Below are positions 53,962 to 62,884 of a stretch of 64,000 nucleotides of DNA, one piece after another. The notes beneath the pieces were generated by a model that did no database searches, had not been told where the DNA came from, and worked only from the letters and a program-made list of their open reading frames with translations. The stretch comes from Lentilactobacillus parabuchneri DSM 5707 = NBRC 107865 (GTDB lineage Bacteria > Bacillota > Bacilli > Lactobacillales > Lactobacillaceae): the NCBI RefSeq assembly GCF_001435315.1, contig NZ_AZGK01000008.1, positions 32,755 to 96,754 on the forward strand. The letters run 5' to 3'. The number at the start of each line of letters is the position of its first letter. The stretch's first letter is position 1. The position numbers were made by a program, and so were the translations under genes.

Positions 53962-55377
53962 ATGAAAAACACCGAAAAAATCAGCACCCAAACGCTTCTT
54001 GCCCTGTTAGCAGCCGCCCTGCTATCCTTCACCGGGATTTTGACCGAAACCTCAATGAACGTGACCTTTCCCGAACTGACCAAAGTGTTTAATGTCACTT
54101 TGGACACTGTCCAGTGGATTACGACCGGCTACCTGTTAATGGTGACCATTATCATGGCAACCACTGCCTACTTACTTAAAAAATTCAAGTCACAAACTAT
54201 TCATCTACTGGCGGCGATTGCCTTTGTGGTCGGCGACGTCATGTGCGCGACAGCACCCACTTTTACGATTTTAATGAGTGGCCGCTTGATTCAAGCGATT
54301 GCCACTGGGCTGTCAACGCCACTGATGTTCCACATTATCTTTAATAAAATTCCGGCTGGGCGAATTGGTTCCATGACCGGATTAGCTGGGATGGTCATCT
54401 CCTTGGCACCAGCCCTTGGACCGACCTATGGTGGCACAATTTCGTCGACAATGTCTTGGCGGATGATCTTCTGGTTAATCCTGCCGATTATTGTGATCAG
54501 CTGGTACCTAGGCTCCCGCTACATACGTATTGATCCGGTTGGAACCGGTGGCTTTGACGTTATCAGTCTGATCTTCTTAGCAGCCACCCTGTTCTCCTTC
54601 GTCTTCGGCGTCAGCAAGGCCGGCAAATATTCACTACTGAGTGGCCAAGTTGTGATCCCATTTATCATCGGCCTTATCAGTCTGGCTGTCTTCATCTACT
54701 CTGACACCCACGGCAAAACACAGCTGTTGGATATCCGGATTTTGAAATGGCTGTCGACTTCGCTGTCGGCGTTCACCTATTTCGCCCTTCAATTCGTCAA
54801 CATTGGCGTGTCATTTCTGATCCCCGTCTATTGTCAGTACGTTTTGCACAGCTCTCCCTTCATCGCAGGCTTAGTGCTGCTGCCAGGATCGCTGGTCGGT
54901 GCAGCTATTTCCCCATATGCCGGCCACCTTGCCGATAGCAAGGGTTACGCATTTCCGATCATTCTGGGCCTTAGCTCGATGACCTTGGGCGGCTTTTTAT
55001 TCTTCGGCATCCAAACCGTCTTGACCGCCTGGATCGTCCTATTGATTTACACATTCCTCCGCTTTGGTTTCAACATGGGCTTTTCAAACACCATTTCCAA
55101 TGCAATGTTAAACGTGCCGCGGAAGTACACGGCGGACGTGAACTCACTATTCAGCATGCTGCAACAATTTGCCGGATCCATTGGCGTTGGGATCATGGCT
55201 GCAGTGATGGCCATCAGCCAAAATAACGGGACTGGCAGTCTGGCCGCCCGTTCATTTGTGGGTGGTCGCTACGACTTTTTGCTGGCGACGTTGCTGAGTG
55301 CGACAGCGTTGATTGCGGCGATTATGAACTTCAGGCTGCAGAAACACACGAAACTCAATATCGAAGAATCGGATTAG
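53962..55377 (+). CDS. MFS multidrug efflux transporter, DHA2 (14-helix) type
   Basis: A 471-aa transporter with about 14 membrane helices. 'TSMNVTFPELTKVFNVTLDTVQWITTGYLLM' is the hallmark of helix 1 and its loop in DHA2 pumps such as LmrA/EmrB, with the acidic residue of the coupling site. 'GRLIQAIATGLSTPL' and 'LAGMVISLAPALGPTYGG' are motif B and motif C, the latter marking antiporters. It probably expels drugs or bile-type compounds with H+. The regulator is not adjacent. Confidence 0.9.
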   Translation: MKNTEKISTQTLLALLAAALLSFTGILTETSMNVTFPELTKVFNVTLDTVQWITTGYLLMVTIIMATTAYLLKKFKSQTIHLLAAIAFVVGDVMCATAPTFTILMSGRLIQAIATGLSTPLMFHIIFNKIPAGRIGSMTGLAGMVISLAPALGPTYGGTISSTMSWRMIFWLILPIIVISWYLGSRYIRIDPVGTGGFDVISLIFLAATLFSFVFGVSKAGKYSLLSGQVVIPFIIGLISLAVFIYSDTHGKTQLLDIRILKWLSTSLSAFTYFALQFVNIGVSFLIPVYCQYVLHSSPFIAGLVLLPGSLVGAAISPYAGHLADSKGYAFPIILGLSSMTLGGFLFFGIQTVLTAWIVLLIYTFLRFGFNMGFSNTISNAMLNVPRKYTADVNSLFSMLQQFAGSIGVGIMAAVMAISQNNGTGSLAARSFVGGRYDFLLATLLSATALIAAIMNFRLQKHTKLNIEESD

Positions 55378-55388
55378 ATTTAACTTAT

Positions 55389-55428
55389 TTAAGCGTCCCT
55401 GCAGTCAATTTGCGGAGGCGCTTTTGCG
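55389..55428 (+). terminator. likely terminator of the DHA2 gene
   Basis: AAGCGTCCCTGC pairs imperfectly with GCGGAGGCGCTT, followed by a short T run. Confidence 0.6.
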
Positions 55429-55496
55429 TTACTTTGAGTTCCAAAATCGATGTCTCAATGCGGAGATTCATTATGGGGTATTTCAAGTCGCTTTGA

Positions 55497-55525
55497 TTGA
55501 AATTCCCCCAAAATCCGGCTACACT
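55497..55525 (+). promoter_or_regulatory. promoter of the GAPDH gene
   Basis: TTGAAA, 17 bases, TACACT, about 80 bases upstream of the coding start. Confidence 0.6.
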
Positions 55526-55606
55526 GTCTTTGATGATCACGAAAGATTGTACACAAGGTAATCATCACGCTGACTGTCACCCAGGATTATAAGGGGGATT
55601 TGACTT

Positions 55607-56626
55607 ATGGTAAAGATTGGAATCAACGGTTTTGGTAGAATTGGTCGCTTAATTTTACGTCGTATTTTAGAAATTAACGACCCTGATTTGGAAGTAGTTG
55701 CCATTAATGATTTGACCAGTCCGTCAATGCTGGCTTATCTATTCAAATACGACTCAACTCACGGCACGCTGCCTTACGAAATTTCATCAACTGATGATTC
55801 ATTAGTGGTAGACGGCAAAAATTACCGTGTTTATGCAGAAAAAGATGCAAGTAACATCCCATGGGTTAAAGAAAACGGCGTCGATTTAGTCCTCGAATGT
55901 ACCGGCTTTTACACCTCAAAGGAAAAGTCCCAAGCCCATTTGGACGCCGGCGTTAAGAAAGTCTTGATCTCGGCTCCAGCTGGTCCGATGAAGACCATTG
56001 TGTTTAACGTTAACGACGACACCTTGGATTCAGACGACCAAATCATTTCCGCTGGCTCCTGCACGACCAATGCACTGGCCCCAATGGCTTACTTCCTGAA
56101 CAAGGAATTTGGCCTCGAAGTTGGGACAATGACTGCCATTCACGCATTTACCAGCTCACAAATGATTCTTGACGGCCCTAAAGGTAAGAAATTCCGTCCC
56201 AACCGAACCGCCTCTGCCAACACCATTCCTCATTCAACTGGTGCTGCCAAAGCAATCGGCTTGGTTATCCCAGAACTTGAAGGTCACCTTCAAGGACACG
56301 CACAACGGGTGGCTGTTGTTGACGGATCCGTTTGTGAATTGGTTTCCGTGCTTAAGACAAAGGTAACCGCCGATCAAGTCAATGACGCCATCAAGCCGCA
56401 TACCAAAGATAACCCGGCATTTGGCTGGAATGAAGATGAAATTGTGTCTTCAGATATCATCGGCGATACTCACGGGGCAGTCTATGACCCAACCCTTACC
56501 GAAGTAACTTCAAATGGTGACTTCCAAGTTGTAAAGACTGCAACCTGGTTCGATAACGAATATGGTTTTGTTTCCAACATGGTTCGTACAGCTAAGAAGT
56601 TCGCAGAAGTTTCTGGGTTAAACTAA
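55607..56626 (+). CDS. gap: glyceraldehyde-3-phosphate dehydrogenase
   Basis: A 339-aa GAPDH: Rossmann motif '[10 protein letters not shown]', catalytic Cys in '[12 protein letters not shown]', His in '[11 protein letters not shown]', and '[15 protein letters not shown]'. 'NDLTS' near residue 35 with Asp suggests NAD preference. Converts glyceraldehyde 3-phosphate to 1,3-bisphosphoglycerate in the lower part of the phosphoketolase and glycolytic routes. The usual basic loop 'PHxDxRRAR' is replaced by '[14 protein letters not shown]', a divergent form. GGGGG precedes the ATG. Single-gene unit without the usual pgk-tpi neighbours. Confidence 0.93.
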   Translation: MVKIGINGFGRIGRLILRRILEINDPDLEVVAINDLTSPSMLAYLFKYDSTHGTLPYEISSTDDSLVVDGKNYRVYAEKDASNIPWVKENGVDLVLECTGFYTSKEKSQAHLDAGVKKVLISAPAGPMKTIVFNVNDDTLDSDDQIISAGSCTTNALAPMAYFLNKEFGLEVGTMTAIHAFTSSQMILDGPKGKKFRPNRTASANTIPHSTGAAKAIGLVIPELEGHLQGHAQRVAVVDGSVCELVSVLKTKVTADQVNDAIKPHTKDNPAFGWNEDEIVSSDIIGDTHGAVYDPTLTEVTSNGDFQVVKTATWFDNEYGFVSNMVRTAKKFAEVSGLN

Positions 56627-56631
56627 ATTAA

Positions 56632-56692
56632 CATCAAAAAAATTGTCATCATGATCGGATTCGATCAATGATGACAATTTTTTTGACGCTTA
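56632..56692. terminator. bidirectional terminator after gap
   Basis: AAATTGTCATCA pairs with TGATGACAATTT around a 17-base loop, with A and T runs on both sides. Confidence 0.9.
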
Positions 56693-57100
56693 TTTTTTAG
56701 AGTCATCCGCTCGCGTTAAACTCACCGTTAAGAAATTATCCTTATTAGTGTCGTAGCAAGCCAGGATGCCGTTGACCACGTCACCTGTTTTGATATGCAT
56801 GACGGTTGAACGGTTATATGTGTTAATCCAATTACCAAGGGCTTCCATCCCGAACTCAAAACCCTCGAACACCCGCATGTACTCTAACGATTGAGGCTTT
56901 GGCGTCTCAATCGTAATTTTTTGAACACGCTGGTCTTCAATTTCCATCGTCAACTTGATTACATCTGTGTTGAATAAGACTTGCGAGCCATCTTCAACGC
57001 TTCTAGGTAACTTATAATCGGGAAGTTGAATGTTTTCGTTGTATACCCGTGAAACGTACTCGTAGGTCCCCAAGTCCTTCGTGCCTAACTCCTGTACCAA
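56690..57100 (-). CDS. hypothetical protein, TTG start
   Basis: A 136-aa soluble protein; no recognised domain. Content is mixed with a predicted central beta segment ('VLFNTDVIKLTMEIEDQRVQKITIETP') and a C-terminal part ending 'VSLTRADDSKK'. The only sensible start is TTG at 57100, with AGGGGG eight bases upstream. Convergent with gap. Function unknown. Confidence 0.65.
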   Translation of the reverse strand: MVQELGTKDLGTYEYVSRVYNENIQLPDYKLPRSVEDGSQVLFNTDVIKLTMEIEDQRVQKITIETPKPQSLEYMRVFEGFEFGMEALGNWINTYNRSTVMHIKTGDVVNGILACYDTNKDNFLTVSLTRADDSKK

Positions 57101-57297
57101 ATGTTTTTCCCCCTACAATGCAATGAGTGACTTAACTGTTCTTACTATGATTATATATTGGTTCAGAATTTTGTGTATTGAATTAGCTTAAAAAAAGTTC
57201 GTTAAATTTGACAAATTGAAAAAAGTTTAAAATTAAGCACCGCTGAAAATGTGTTTAATCATCAATTTCTCCCTACCTCATTTTTAGAATCACGCTT

Positions 57298-57341
57298 CAC
57301 GTCAGACACGTTCTTTTTGAAGAGACAACGTGTCTGACGTG
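57298..57341. repeat. 15-bp perfect inverted repeat
   Basis: CACGTCAGACACGTT, 14-base loop, AACGTGTCTGACGTG. GC-rich arms in an AT-rich 320-base gap (57101-57420); no T run follows. The remainder of the gap shows only a terminator for the ABC-F gene at its end. Possible operator or RNA hairpin. Confidence 0.8.
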
Positions 57342-57373
57342 TATCGAGTTCAAATCAACCTAACTCGCCTCAA

Positions 57374-57407
57374 TAAAAAAGCCCTCTTCGAGTTTCCTCG
57401 AAGAAGG
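57374..57407 (-). terminator. terminator of the ABC-F gene
   Basis: GCCTTCTTCGAG, GAAA loop, CTCGAAGAGGGC and six T on the minus strand. Confidence 0.93.
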
Positions 57408-57420
57408 CGTCAAATGGTAA

Positions 57421-59046
57421 CTAATCATACATATCGCTTAGTTTTTTCTGTACGTCAGGATGGTTAATGAACTCATCGTAGGTTGTGTCGGCCTTGTCGA
57501 TAATGCCGTTGTTCGATACTTCGATGATGTGGTTGGCAATCGTCTGGATGAACTCATGATCATGGGAAGTGAAGATAATCGATCCGGGGAAGCCAACCAA
57601 AGCTTCGTTTAAAGCCGTGATCGATTCCAAATCTAGATGATTGGTTGGATCATCCAACAGCAGGGTATTTCCCTTCTGCAGCATCATCTTTGAGAGGACA
57701 CACCGAACTTTTTCGCCCCCGGATAGCACTTTGACTTCTTTGTTGACGTCATCGCCAGAGAATAACATTCTGCCAAGAAAACCGCGGAGAAAGGCATCGT
57801 CGTCACTGCCCTTTTCGGCAAATTGTCTCAGCCAATCGATAATCCGTAGATCGTTGTTGTTAAATTCCGAGGCAAAATCCTTCATCAATGAGGACATCTC
57901 TACTGTTTGTCCCCACTTAATTTCACCGGAATCCGGTTCCAAGACACCGGCTAAAATCTGCATTAAAGTGGTCGTTGCCAAGTCATTTCGACTGACCAAA
58001 GCGGTCTTGTCACCAGGGCGCAACGTGAAAGTGACGTTATCTAAAATTTTAACACCATCAATTGATTTTGAAAGGTTATCCACCCGCAACAAGTCGTTTC
58101 CCAGCGGCCGGTTTTCTTCAAACTTAATAAACGGATACTTCCGTGAAGAAGGCTTTATGTCATCCAGGGAAATTTTATCCAACTGCTTCTTTCGAGAGGT
58201 CGCCTGTTTTGATTTGGACGCATTTGCACTAAATCGGGCAACGAATGCTTGGAGTTCCTTGATTTTGTCTTCCTTCTTAGCGTTGGAATCAGCCCGCATC
58301 TTAGCAGCCAATTGACTGGATTGCAGCCAAAAATCGTAGTTTCCAACGTACATCCGGATCTCACCGAAGTCGACGTCACACATCATCGTACAAGTCTGGT
58401 TCAAGAAATGGCGGTCATGAGACACGATAATCGTAATCTTGGGATAGTCGGCTAGGAAGTTCTCCAGCCATTCAATCGAATAGACATCCAATCCGTTAGT
58501 CGGCTCATCTAAAAGTAAGATGTCAGGTTCACCAAATAAGGCCCGTGCCAACAGGACTTTAACTTTCTGGCCTTCCGTTAATTCACTCATCAATTGTTGG
58601 TGCAGCTCTTCTGGAATTTCCAACGACTGTAACAACTGTGAAGCATCTGCTTCGGCGTTCCAGCCGTCCATTTCAGCGAACTCAGCCTCCAAGTTGGCGG
58701 CCTTAATCCCATCCTCATCGGAAAAATCTGCCTTGGCGTATAAGGCATCCTTTTCTTCCATGACGTCAGCCAAGTGCTTGTAGCCCTGGATGACGGTCTG
58801 CATAACCGTCTGCTCTTCGAAGCCATAATGGTCCTGACTTAGGCTGGAAATTCGTTCATTCTTATCAACGTGAATTTCGCCAGTCGTTGGTGCCAAGTCC
58901 CCCCGTAATAATTTAAGGAAGGTTGACTTGCCGGCACCGTTTGCGCCAATAACGCCATAACAGTTACCTGGCGTGAACTTTAAATTCACGTCTTCATAAA
59001 GTTTTTTACCTGAGAGTTGAAGTCCCATGTTTTGAATTGTAATCAT
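57421..59046 (-). CDS. ABC-F family ATPase (YbiT/YkpA-like)
   Basis: A 541-aa soluble protein with two ATPase domains and no membrane helices, joined by a charged helical linker (about 240-310) that in ABC-F proteins enters the ribosome. The first site is canonical: Walker A 'GANGAGKST', signature 'LTEGQ', Walker B 'LLLDEPTN'. The second is degenerate: 'SRNDLATTT' in place of GxxGxGKT, 'LSGGEK' intact, and 'LLLDDPTN' with Asp for Glu. It probably acts in translation regulation or ribosome rescue rather than transport. Ends 'KLSDMYD'. Confidence 0.9.
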   Translation of the reverse strand: MITIQNMGLQLSGKKLYEDVNLKFTPGNCYGVIGANGAGKSTFLKLLRGDLAPTTGEIHVDKNERISSLSQDHYGFEEQTVMQTVIQGYKHLADVMEEKDALYAKADFSDEDGIKAANLEAEFAEMDGWNAEADASQLLQSLEIPEELHQQLMSELTEGQKVKVLLARALFGEPDILLLDEPTNGLDVYSIEWLENFLADYPKITIIVSHDRHFLNQTCTMMCDVDFGEIRMYVGNYDFWLQSSQLAAKMRADSNAKKEDKIKELQAFVARFSANASKSKQATSRKKQLDKISLDDIKPSSRKYPFIKFEENRPLGNDLLRVDNLSKSIDGVKILDNVTFTLRPGDKTALVSRNDLATTTLMQILAGVLEPDSGEIKWGQTVEMSSLMKDFASEFNNNDLRIIDWLRQFAEKGSDDDAFLRGFLGRMLFSGDDVNKEVKVLSGGEKVRCVLSKMMLQKGNTLLLDDPTNHLDLESITALNEALVGFPGSIIFTSHDHEFIQTIANHIIEVSNNGIIDKADTTYDEFINHPDVQKKLSDMYD

Positions 59047-59121
59047 TAATCAATACCTCATATGATAGAGTGTGACGGGCAGTATGAGTTGCCTCGAAAC
59101 ACGTTTCAGCTATATAACGTC

Positions 59122-59163
59122 AAAATCAAAAACAATGGTCAGGGCAACAATCGTCCTGACCAA
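59122..59163 (-). terminator. terminator of the histidine phosphatase gene
   Basis: TGGTCAGG pairs with CCTGACCA, then a T-rich stretch on the minus strand. Lies between the phosphatase stop and the ABC-F start. Confidence 0.8.
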
Positions 59164-59205
59164 TACACGTCCTACAAATATATCATATTAACCAACGATA
59201 AACAA

Positions 59206-59865
59206 CTAGACCTCGCCGAGATTGTTGAAGTATTCAACTTGGATATCGTCATCGGTAATAATCAGCTTGGTAACACTTCCGTTTTGCGTTGCAACGCCAA
59301 GGTCTAACTTTGGTGCGTAACGGTCGACGATGGAACGAATGGTCATTCCGTGTGACACAATCAAGATGTCTTCTCCATCATGTGTATTCTCACGAATCTT
59401 ATCGAAGCCATGATCCAACCGTTCCCAAAACATGGCGTTGTTTTCGGCGTTGTTGTACAAATCAGCACGATGAATTAAGTCTCGCGCCCGCTCCAAACCA
59501 AAGTTGGTCAACACTTCCTTCTCGGTTGTTTCTTGAACTTGAGCACCGACAAACTGCCACATTTGGTTTAAGTCGTTACCCTCAAAATAACCGTGAAACT
59601 GTTCTCGTAATTCGGGATATTGATAACTTACAATGTTCATGTTATGCGGATTAGCCCGTAAAATCAGCTTTCCGGTGTCAATTGCCCGACCAGAGTCACT
59701 CGTAAACGATGCCGCAAAATTAATCTTGGAAAGTCGTTTACCGGCACTCTTAGCATCTTGAATCCCCTTTTCAGTTAACGGGGAATCAATCCATCCCTGA
59801 ACTTTGTTATACATATTCAAGTATGTTTGCCCATGTCGAACCAAGTAAGCCGTAACCTTTGTCAC
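59206..59865 (-). CDS. histidine phosphatase family protein (phosphoglycerate mutase-like)
   Basis: A 219-aa acid phosphatase/mutase-fold protein: 'LVRHGQTYLN' with the catalytic His, 'SPLTEKGIQDAK', 'TSDSGRAIDTG' and 'ILIVSHGMTIRSI' with the second His. It is shorter and more divergent than true cofactor-dependent phosphoglycerate mutase, so a broad-specificity phosphatase is more likely. The start appears to be GTG at 59865; no ATG in frame is usable. Upstream of the ABC-F gene on the same strand but with its own terminator. Confidence 0.88.
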   Translation of the reverse strand: MTKVTAYLVRHGQTYLNMYNKVQGWIDSPLTEKGIQDAKSAGKRLSKINFAASFTSDSGRAIDTGKLILRANPHNMNIVSYQYPELREQFHGYFEGNDLNQMWQFVGAQVQETTEKEVLTNFGLERARDLIHRADLYNNAENNAMFWERLDHGFDKIRENTHDGEDILIVSHGMTIRSIVDRYAPKLDLGVATQNGSVTKLIITDDDIQVEYFNNLGEV

Positions 59866-60047
59866 AAAATCATCCCATTTCTCAAAAATTTGTTTTACAT
59901 ACCTTTAGTATAGCTGATCGGGTATGATTTGACATTAAAAGTCTCTTTGATTATAAGATGCGTCCATTACATCCAAGTAGCTTTCACAAATCATTTCTTG
60001 TTATACTTATGTTAGGAGCTGAACTTTAGACATAAAGCGAGGTATAT

Positions 60048-60869
60048 ATGGACTATTTATTAAACTTTTCACCCTGGCAGCAGGCCCTATTCGCGACTCT
60101 TTTCACTTGGGGCGTCACTGCGCTGGGATCCGCACTGGTATTTGCGTTCAAAACCATCCGCAGCCATGCACTGGCTTTGATGTACGGGTTCGCTGCCGGC
60201 GTGATGATTGCCGCGTCGTTTTGGTCACTGCTGGATCCGGCGATTAATTTGGCTGAACAACAGGACCGCATCCCTTGGCTGGTCGTGGGTATCGGCTTCG
60301 TGGGTGGCGGCTTTTTCCTATATCTGGCCGACAAAATTATTCCCAGTATTTATTTGAAACATGCAAAAACCGAGGGCGGTTCCCGAGCAGCCGTCAAACG
60401 GGCGATCCTGTTGGTCTTCTCGATTACATTGCACAATATTCCTGAAGGATTGGCGGTCGGTGTTGCGTTTGGGGCCATCGGAGCCGCACCAAATGGTGAA
60501 CAGGCGGCAATGCTACTGGCGGCCACCACGGTTGCGATCGGCATTGGCCTGCAAAACTTTCCAGAAGGGGCAGCCGTCTCGATCCCCTTGCGTCAAGGTG
60601 GCATGAGTCGATTTCGGTCATTTATGTACGGCCAGGCGAGTGGGGCCGTGGAGCCAATTGCCGGTGTTTTAGGAGCACTGTTGGTCGCTTCGGTCAACTC
60701 ACTGTTACCTTATGCGCTCTCATTTGCGGCCGGTGCGATGATCTACGTTGCATGTAAGGAACTCATCCCGGAAGCTCACGCCCGAACCAAGGAAGAGTCT
60801 CACTGGGCAATCTTTGGGATTATGGCAGGGTTCACGTTGATGATGGTGCTGGATGTGGCACTGGGTTAA
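60048..60869 (+). CDS. ZIP family divalent metal transporter
   Basis: A 273-aa membrane protein with eight helices. The metal path is shown by 'TLHNIPEGLAVG' and 'IGLQNFPEGAAVS', the paired (H/Q)NxPEG motifs of helices 4 and 5; in the second the His is Gln, as in many bacterial ZIPs. A cytoplasmic loop rich in Lys lies between helices 3 and 4. Expected to move Zn2+ or other divalent ions into the cytoplasm. Confidence 0.93.
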   Translation: MDYLLNFSPWQQALFATLFTWGVTALGSALVFAFKTIRSHALALMYGFAAGVMIAASFWSLLDPAINLAEQQDRIPWLVVGIGFVGGGFFLYLADKIIPSIYLKHAKTEGGSRAAVKRAILLVFSITLHNIPEGLAVGVAFGAIGAAPNGEQAAMLLAATTVAIGIGLQNFPEGAAVSIPLRQGGMSRFRSFMYGQASGAVEPIAGVLGALLVASVNSLLPYALSFAAGAMIYVACKELIPEAHARTKEESHWAIFGIMAGFTLMMVLDVALG

Positions 60870-61334
60870 AATGATCATAAGAAAAGTAGGATGCCAGATT
60901 TGCTTCCAATGAGGCTTATCTTGATTTATTCCATATAGTTATCGCACCAGCTGTAACTGCCAGATGATCAGCATGACAAACATAGGAAACAGTACCGTCG
61001 AAAATTGGGTAATTACTTATTAGTCCTATTAAAGTAATCTAAAATTTTCTTATTAATTCGGCTTCCTGGTCGAAATAGTCAAATCAGCCCAAACGTGAAT
61101 GCAAGGCCAAGGCACTACTCCAATAATGAAAGAATAGTGTTTACAGAAACACTAAAAAAACAGTACAAGAAAAATATCAAATGACCAACAACTGCCACGA
61201 TCAGCAGTTGCTTTATAAGTGCTAAACTGTTTGAAAATGTGATTTGTGGATTCCTTGAATTTCAATAGGATTAATTCTCCTCGCGTATGAATTTGTTTCC
61301 AGTTTCCAATCATTATTCAAGTGGAACATTTTAG
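60870..61334. other. AT-rich region without intact genes
   Basis: The gap from 60870 to 61782 has no intact gene. Its first half has no recognisable coding sequence, only an inverted repeat AACTGCCAC...CAGCAGTT-like near 61185-61215 without a T run. The second half holds the eroded genes listed separately. Confidence 0.55.
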
Positions 61335-61394
61335 ATTTTATATATCAATTCAGGCGTTTGGTTAATCAGGGTCAAGCCATCAATCTAATCCAAC
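61335..61394 (-). pseudogene. eroded second copy of the aldo/keto reductase tail
   Basis: On the minus strand TTGATGGCTTGACCC...TGATTAACCAAACGCCTGAATTGATATAT parallels the better-preserved aldo/keto reductase end at 62340-62500 (GTCGATGGGTTGAACC...GGATCAGCCAAGAACCTGAAATGGTGTATG). It shows that the whole unit, including this tail, was duplicated. Confidence 0.5.
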
Positions 61395-61625
61395 TTAGAA
61401 ATATCGACAAGTTGCTGTTGCCATATGGAAAACCAATATGTTATGAATCTTAAATAGAACCACATGCCTCATTTCAAGACGGTTTTACCATGCTTGTCTT
61501 GGATTGTGTATATGTTTGTATCCATAGCTTTACTTAGCCCTAAGATCATGCCGTCAAGCCATGGTGCAGATGCCCAGAATAATCGTTTTGACTATCCTCG
61601 TTACGTTCTTCACTTTCGTGCTCAT
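61395..61625 (-). pseudogene. degenerate immunity-like gene (third local copy)
   Basis: A broken copy of the small membrane protein. After a start and basic N-terminus most of the membrane helix region is missing. Then 'LSKAMDTNIYTIQDKHGKT' matches 'LSTAMDANIYTIQDKYGYN' of the gene at 62555. A frameshift follows, and 'MRHVVLFKIHNILVFHMATATCRYF' matches its C-terminus. Nonfunctional. Confidence 0.8.
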
Positions 61626-61627
61626 CT

Positions 61628-61665
61628 TTAGATTTCCATTCTTATTACATAACATCAAACGAACA
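61628..61665 (-). pseudogene. last codons of an amidase toxin domain before the degenerate immunity copy
   Basis: Reads 'VIRMEI' then stop three bases before the degenerate start, against 'VIRMGI' then stop in the intact pair. Short, but in the same place and frame relation as the other copies. Confidence 0.55.
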
Positions 61666-61782
61666 TGTTGCCACAAAATATTGAATTGAGGTTAAATTGT
61701 AGGACATAGCAATTGAATGTTAGGTATCAGCAACGATCGATTCGGAATTAGTGAATCCGATGTCGCTTAGAGCATAAGGATG

Positions 61783-62115
61783 CTATGCCAAATGATCATA
61801 CGTTGGTATCGCAATGTGGAAAATTAGAATGGAATGAACTTCAAACAATGAAATATGGCTTATCCCCACCCCACTGAATGAATCTTTCATAGGAATTGTA
61901 TAAATATTTGCCTTCAAGGCAGAACTTGCCTCATTGCTATGAACCGGCTTTGTCTGTAGTGCCGTTCTTGGGTGACCAAGTAGTGCAATTGTCATTCTAA
62001 CTGTATTTTTAGACGAAATGGAGAGCAGAAGTATGCACGTAAACATGACTGCGAGAGCGCTAATGAAACCTCTCCTGAGATTATATATAATAAATGTTTT
62101 TTTTGAACTTTTCAT
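61783..62115 (-). CDS. small membrane-anchored putative immunity protein, copy 2
   Basis: A 110-aa protein: basic N-terminus, one membrane helix (about residues 15-34), then 'SSKNTVRMTIALLGHPRTALQTKPVH' and a C-terminal 'ISLFEVHSILIFHIAIP'. It is paralogous to the proteins at 62555 and 44256. The start follows the stop of a toxin-domain remnant by two bases. It is intact, so immunity may be kept although the toxin is lost. Immunity role is inferred from the pairing. Confidence 0.75.
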   Translation of the reverse strand: MKSSKKTFIIYNLRRGFISALAVMFTCILLLSISSKNTVRMTIALLGHPRTALQTKPVHSNEASSALKANIYTIPMKDSFSGVGISHISLFEVHSILIFHIAIPTYDHLA

Positions 62116-62117
62116 AA

Positions 62118-62215
62118 TTAAATCCCCATTCTTAATACTTTAAACCTACCAAATTCGGTCATAGCACTCTGAAAAATTATTGCAACAGCCTTCCTCGATG
62201 CATAACGACATGTTG
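62118..62215 (-). pseudogene. remnant of the C-terminal end of the amidase toxin domain, copy 2
   Basis: About 30 codons ending 'FQSAMTEFGRFKVLRMGI' and stop, matching 'TSAMISKYRVIRMGI' at the end of the amidase at 62885. Nucleotide identity is clear over 'AGTGCTATGA' and 'AAGAATGGGGAT'. It has no upstream domain and is followed immediately by the intact small protein gene. Confidence 0.8.
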
Positions 62216-62286
62216 AATTTAAACAAATAATTTCTTTCCATAATATGCAATTTATCAGTGAATTCCAAAAAAATAAATAAAAAAAC

Positions 62287-62325
62287 TTAGTTGATGAAAA
62301 TGATAGAATTTCATCGACCAAGTCT
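62287..62325 (-). terminator. terminator after the aldo/keto reductase fragment
   Basis: CTTGGTCGATGAAA pairs with TTTCATCAACTAAG (two G-U or mismatch pairs), then seven T on the minus strand. Confidence 0.75.
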
Positions 62326-62339
62326 TATTTTATTACATA

Positions 62340-62500
62340 TTAATGATGTGGATACTGATGCCCAATCTCATACACCATTTCAGGTTCTTGGCTGATCCGG
62401 GTATTTCGGTTCAACCCATCGACCAGTTTCATCTCATCCGCACTCAGCTCAAAGTCATAGATATCGGCGTTCTGCTTAATCCATTCTACCGACTTGAAAG
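62340..62500 (-). pseudogene. aldo/keto reductase C-terminal fragment
   Basis: About 52 codons reading 'SVEWIKQNADIYDFELSADEMKLVDGLNRNTRISQEPEMV' and ending 'GHQYPHH' and stop. This is the C-terminal helix region of an aldo/keto reductase. The rest of the gene is absent. It keeps its terminator. It marks the far border of the duplicated toxin/immunity unit and shows the region arose by recombination. Confidence 0.85.
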
Positions 62501-62554
62501 CGAATCACCTCGTTAAAATTCTCTTTCGTTCAAGTAGGGAAGTATTAGGTAGCA

Positions 62555-62884
62555 TCAAAAGTATCGATACGTAGCTGTAGCCGTATGGAATATCAAGAGA
62601 GTATGAACTTCAAACAGCACTACATGTTTCATTCCAAACCGGTTATATCCATATTTATCTTGAATTGTGTAGATATTTGCATCCATTGCCGTGCTTAGTC
62701 CGGGATCATGAATTGGATTACAATTAATAGCATAACTGGGATGCCCAGATAAAAATATTGTCATCCTAACCGTATTTTCCGGCGAAATAGATAAAAGAAT
62801 CATAGAAGTTAAGACAGTCAGAACGATTATTGAAGTAATCATTTTTATTCTCTTTCTCAGTTGTTTAAAACTTAAACTCATCAT
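62555..62884 (-). CDS. small membrane-anchored putative immunity protein, copy 1
   Basis: A 109-aa protein with one N-terminal membrane helix (about residues 16-34) and about 70 residues predicted outside the membrane, including 'SPENTVRMTIFLSGHPSYAINCNP', 'ANIYTIQDKYGYNRFGMKH' and 'FEVHTLLIFHTATA'. Its ATG directly follows the stop of the amidase gene (TAAATG), so it is translationally coupled to it. The location outside the membrane is where protection against a wall-cleaving enzyme would be needed. I recognise no described family; immunity is inference from pairing and copy pattern. Confidence 0.8.
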   Translation of the reverse strand: MMSLSFKQLRKRIKMITSIIVLTVLTSMILLSISPENTVRMTIFLSGHPSYAINCNPIHDPGLSTAMDANIYTIQDKYGYNRFGMKHVVLFEVHTLLIFHTATATYRYF

